Assembly (NCBI GenBank): GCA_000733415.1
Contig: KL662191.1
Location: forward strand, 2,579,714-2,643,713
Length of the DNA stretch: 64,000 nucleotides
Source: [Leptolyngbya] sp. JSC-1
GTDB taxonomy: Bacteria > Cyanobacteriota > Cyanobacteriia > Elainellales > Elainellaceae
Reading direction: 5' to 3'
The position numbers and the translations under genes were made by a program. Below, piece by piece: positions 61,477-64,000 of this stretch (positions within the stretch are counted from its first letter, which is position 1; each line of letters starts with the position of its first letter). The notes beneath the pieces are model-generated. The model worked only from the letters and a program-made list of their open reading frames with translations, was not told the DNA's origin and searched no databases.

Positions 61477-62382
61477 ATGGGATCTCAGTTAAAGCAATGG
61501 CTGATAAACCTTGGCTGGACTTGGTCCTTGCTGCCCGGTGTGATCGATGTTGGCTTAGTGCTGCTGCTGGCCTACATGATTCTGGTGATCATTGGCGAGC
61601 GGCGTACCCTGTGGATGGTCAGGGGGTTAATTATACTGATGCTGGCCTCGGCTCTTAGCAGTGCCCTAGGGTTGAGGTTTCTCAGTTTTGTGCTGGAAAA
61701 GCTGGTGATTGGCTCGGCGGTGGCGATGGCCTTGATCCTCCAGGCTGAATTCCGTCGGTTACTAGAACAAATTGGGCGTGGTGAAATCTTGCAACTGTTT
61801 CGCCCCTCTCAGGAAGCCGTCCCGAAGCCCGACAGCGTGATTGATGAAATCGTCGATGCAGTTAAGGAACTCTCTCAGAACCGGACCGGAGCTTTACTAA
61901 TTCTTGAAACCGATCGCCCGATCGATGAACGAGATTTTTCGGTTCCGGGTGTTAGATTGAATGCTGAAGTTTCTAAGGAACTACTGCAAACCATTTTTCA
62001 GACCACTACTTTGTTGCATGATGGAGCAGTCCTGATTCGCGGTTCTAGAGTGATCGCGGCAGGGGTAATTTTGCCGATTTCCGAACGGACGGCCTCCCGT
62101 CAACTGGGAACGCGCCATCGGGCAGCAATGGGCATCACCGAACGAGTCGAAAATTGCGTTTGCGTTGTTGTATCTGAAGAAACCGGGTCCATTTCGCTCG
62201 CTGAGCGGGGTACCCTACATAGACCGCTGACCAGCAGCAAACTCAAAGACATGCTAAGAGAGCGGTTTTCTCCATCTGTGGAACGAGAAGTTGTCTTGGG
62301 TCGCCAACTCGGTGCCCGCACGGCTGCTCTACTCGCCCGTTTATTTCAATCTAAATCATCGGCTTCTAGAGAGAAAAAATGA
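61477..62382 (+). CDS. cdaA: Diadenylate cyclase CdaA
   Basis: CdaA makes cyclic di-AMP from two ATP at the inner membrane. The start at 61477 (MGSQLKQWLINLGW) gives 301 residues; the frame extends upstream to 61342 but the extra part runs through TTTTGAG-type repeats. Three N-terminal helices (about 20-105) precede the DisA_N catalytic domain with the DGA motif (LLHDGAVLIRG) and RHR motif (GTRHRAAMGI). The stop overlaps the uppS start by four bases (ATGA), so the two are translationally coupled. c-di-AMP controls potassium, osmotic balance and wall stress. Confidence 0.93.
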   Translation: MGSQLKQWLINLGWTWSLLPGVIDVGLVLLLAYMILVIIGERRTLWMVRGLIILMLASALSSALGLRFLSFVLEKLVIGSAVAMALILQAEFRRLLEQIGRGEILQLFRPSQEAVPKPDSVIDEIVDAVKELSQNRTGALLILETDRPIDERDFSVPGVRLNAEVSKELLQTIFQTTTLLHDGAVLIRGSRVIAAGVILPISERTASRQLGTRHRAAMGITERVENCVCVVVSEETGSISLAERGTLHRPLTSSKLKDMLRERFSPSVEREVVLGRQLGARTAALLARLFQSKSSASREKK

Positions 62383-63128
62383 CAGTTAACCCCACCCTCC
62401 TCCGAGAATTACCGGCTGACTTGAAACGGGAACGATTACCCAGGCATGTCGCTGTAATTATGGACGGCAATGGTCGCTGGGCCAAACAGCGTGGCCTGCC
62501 TCGGATTATGGGCCATCGCCGCGGTGTCGATGCACTGAAAGATATTCTGCGCTGCTGTAAGGATTGGGGCATTCAGGCGCTGACGGCCTATGCCTTCTCA
62601 ACTGAGAACTGGGGCCGACCCGCTGAGGAAGTTGATTTTTTGATGACGCTGTTTGAACGGGTGTTGCGGCAAGAGCTGCGCGAAATGATGGAAGAGGATG
62701 TCCAGATCCGGTTTGTCGGCAATCTGCATGCCCTGCCTCGTTCACTGCAAAAAGAAATTGAATACTCGATGGAACAAACCCGCCAGAACCGCAGTATTCA
62801 GTTCACCATTGCCACCAATTATGGTGGTCGCCAAGAAATCATTCAAGCTTGTCGCTCCATTGCGACTCAAGTGCAGCAGGGTCTACTACAACCCGATGAA
62901 ATCGACGAAGCCTTGTTTGAGCACCATCTGTATACGGCTGGAATTTCCGAGCTAGATCTGATGATTCGCACTAGCGGCGAAATGCGCATCAGCAACTTCC
63001 TGCTCTGGCAGGTAGCCTACGCCGAACTCTACGTTACTGATACGTTGTGGCCCGACTTCAACCGAGCCGAGTTTCACCAAGCCCTCTCGTCCTACCAACA
63101 GCGCGAGCGTCGTTTCGGTAAGGTTTGA
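62379..63128 (+). CDS. uppS: Isoprenyl (undecaprenyl) diphosphate synthase
   Basis: UppS builds the long cis-prenyl lipid that carries peptidoglycan precursors. The 249-residue protein has the family opening VAVIMDGNGRWAKQRGLPRIMGHRRG (the catalytic Asp is in it), AFSTENWGRP, and the C-terminal LDLMIRTSGEMRISNFLLWQ and WPDFNRAEF. It starts at 62379, overlapping the cdaA stop by four bases. It is cytoplasmic and membrane associated. Confidence 0.97.
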   Translation: MTVNPTLLRELPADLKRERLPRHVAVIMDGNGRWAKQRGLPRIMGHRRGVDALKDILRCCKDWGIQALTAYAFSTENWGRPAEEVDFLMTLFERVLRQELREMMEEDVQIRFVGNLHALPRSLQKEIEYSMEQTRQNRSIQFTIATNYGGRQEIIQACRSIATQVQQGLLQPDEIDEALFEHHLYTAGISELDLMIRTSGEMRISNFLLWQVAYAELYVTDTLWPDFNRAEFHQALSSYQQRERRFGKV

Positions 63129-63191
63129 CAGCGCTCGAAACTGTATATTGAGTGTATGAAATTAGCAAAACCCATAGTCTGTTGAGTTGTC

Positions 63192-63338
63192 ATGACCCAA
63201 ACCACTGACACAGCAGAGGTGCTAAAACAATTGGGCAAGCTTACTACATTGGTAGAAGGCATCCAGACGGATGTTCAAGATATCAAGCTGAATCAAGCTC
63301 GAACTGACGAACGGTTAAAGGCGTTAGAACCTGTTTGA
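63192..63338 (+). pseudogene. Small coiled-coil protein, cut off by IS element
   Basis: The frame encodes 48 residues (MTQTTDTAEVLKQLGKLTTL, then VQDIKLNQARTDERLKALEP) with a heptad-like pattern. It stops at the left end of the IS5-type element (about 63327). Similar proteins are usually longer, so it is probably truncated by insertion. Its function is unknown. Confidence 0.5.
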
Positions 63339-64000
63339 AAAGCCTAGCTATAAAGTAAAGGGGTCTACTAAGAAACCCCAGAAATAACACGACAAGCATA
63401 TCGCAGTGACCTGACTCATGCCCAGTGGCAACTTCTAGCCCCCATATTCCAACCGCAAAACCCGGTGGGCGACCCCGGACTCTCCCTATGCGAGCCGTGT
63501 GCAATGCGATCTTCTACCTGCTGCGAAACGGCTGCCAGTGGCGCGACTTACCGCACGATTTTCCCAAATGGCAAAGTGTTTCCTCTTACTTCCGACTTCC
63601 GAACCTGGAGCACCGATGGTACGTGGCAACGCTTGAATGACCTGCTACGCATTCGTTTGCGCCAAGCTGCAGGGCGTAATGAGACGCCCAGTGCTGGCAG
63701 TATCGATAGCCAATCGGTCAAAACCGCAGGTGCAGCCCAGGAAAAGGGCTTTGACGGTGGCAAGAAGGTGAAGGGGCGCAAGCGCGCACGATTCTGGTCG
63801 ATTCTGGTCGATACGATGGGGCTGTTATTAGATGTCTGTGTTCATAGTGCAGGTCGTTCTGACCATCAAGGGTTGGTCTTGCTTGCCTTGTTTGGAGCCG
63901 CCGTGTGGACCTGTTTACAGATCATTAATTCCCCAATCTCAGTAACAATACCGGATTGAGCGCAAAAACTTATGGATTATTCGCTTAAGGTACCTTGCTC
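63327..64000 (+). mobile_element. IS5-type insertion sequence, degraded, running off the window
   Basis: The likely left end is GAACCTGTTTGAAAAG, an IS5-like terminal sequence. The right end is beyond 64000. The transposase inside is broken in several places, so the element is not autonomous. Confidence 0.65.
63384..64000 (+). pseudogene. IS5 family transposase, multiply broken
   Basis: The sequence reads TRQAYRSDLTHAQWQLLAP from an ATA at 63384 where ATG is expected. A one-base loss near 63450-63465 shifts to the frame carrying GGRPRTLPMRAVCNAIFYLL. A 7-bp duplication (ACTTCCG, 63588-63594 and 63595-63601) shifts back to TWSTDGTWQRLN. SIDSQSVKTAG and KKVKGRKR are IS5 hallmarks. A 10-bp duplication (GATTCTGGTC, 63790-63799 and 63800-63809) adds extra residues before ILVDTMG. 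The sequence after about 63900 no longer resembles the family. Confidence 0.82.

Noticed and set aside
1..64000. tRNA or rRNA genes
   Set aside because: No T-arm GTTCRANYC pattern with a paired acceptor stem and no rRNA-like conserved stretch was recognised on either strand.

Overview
The window looks like part of a cyanobacterial chromosome with moderate G+C by eye. The evidence is the urea ABC transporter urtABCDE next to ureG, ureF and ureE, a lysA-cdaA-uppS cluster, a cyanobacterial-type class II ribonucleotide reductase carrying an intein, a ClpC of 825 residues, hybrid histidine kinases, caspase-like proteases with WD40 repeats, and intergenic repeats typical of filamentous cyanobacteria. 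No genus can be fixed from the sequence alone. The palindrome GCGATCGC, common in many cyanobacteria, was seen only about once.

Layout. 1-5817: a transport locus on the minus strand (PotA-like ATPase, two PotD-like binding proteins of which one is frameshifted, a flavin-reductase-like protein), facing a divergent GntR/FCD regulator. 5900-12048: a decayed REP-associated transposase with a palindromic element inside it, moaC, a small conserved-looking protein, nrdJ with a 406-residue homing intein, and ssb. 12473-19905: two hybrid histidine kinases, a nucleotidyltransferase/phosphomannomutase-like fusion, and a 59-residue membrane protein. 20233-23219: a frameshifted methyltransferase, hisH, rsmD, and a divergent cupin/HxlR pair. 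23226-26247: a MITE-like element and a set of small stress-type genes (DUF2231, DoxX, DUF2945, and DUF3140, which is frameshifted). 26255-35220: pepA, a lytic transglycosylase, a hybrid kinase, a lipoprotein, a DUF1517-like protein and gatA. 35938-46001: a small outer-membrane-type protein, then the most unusual block: a caspase-like protease, a two-enzyme peptidoglycan hydrolase without a signal peptide, and a 1662-residue caspase-nSTAND-WD40-TPR protein, all on the minus strand. 46182-56287: an ABC-exporter fragment, a MidA-type methyltransferase, then urtE-D-C-B-A, ureG, a Uma2 gene, ureF, a Uma2 remnant and ureE, all on the minus strand. 56403-64000: clpC, rimI, lysA, cdaA, uppS, a cut-off small gene and a degraded IS5-type element running off the edge.

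How it fits together. The urt genes import urea, and UreE, UreF and UreG load nickel into a urease encoded elsewhere. The lysA-cdaA-uppS and slt genes serve cell-wall precursor supply, c-di-AMP signalling and wall turnover. The caspase-lysin block has the parts of a regulated self-lysis or defence module (sensor/ATPase, protease, wall-cutting effector). That is an inference from domains and adjacency only.

A second theme is decay and slippage. Five genes or remnants carry frameshifts, and more than ten perfect or near-perfect tandem duplications of 5-54 bp are scattered through genes and gaps. Two frameshifts sit in homopolymers (317-322 and 20544-20550) and could be sequencing errors. No tRNA, rRNA or CRISPR array was recognised.
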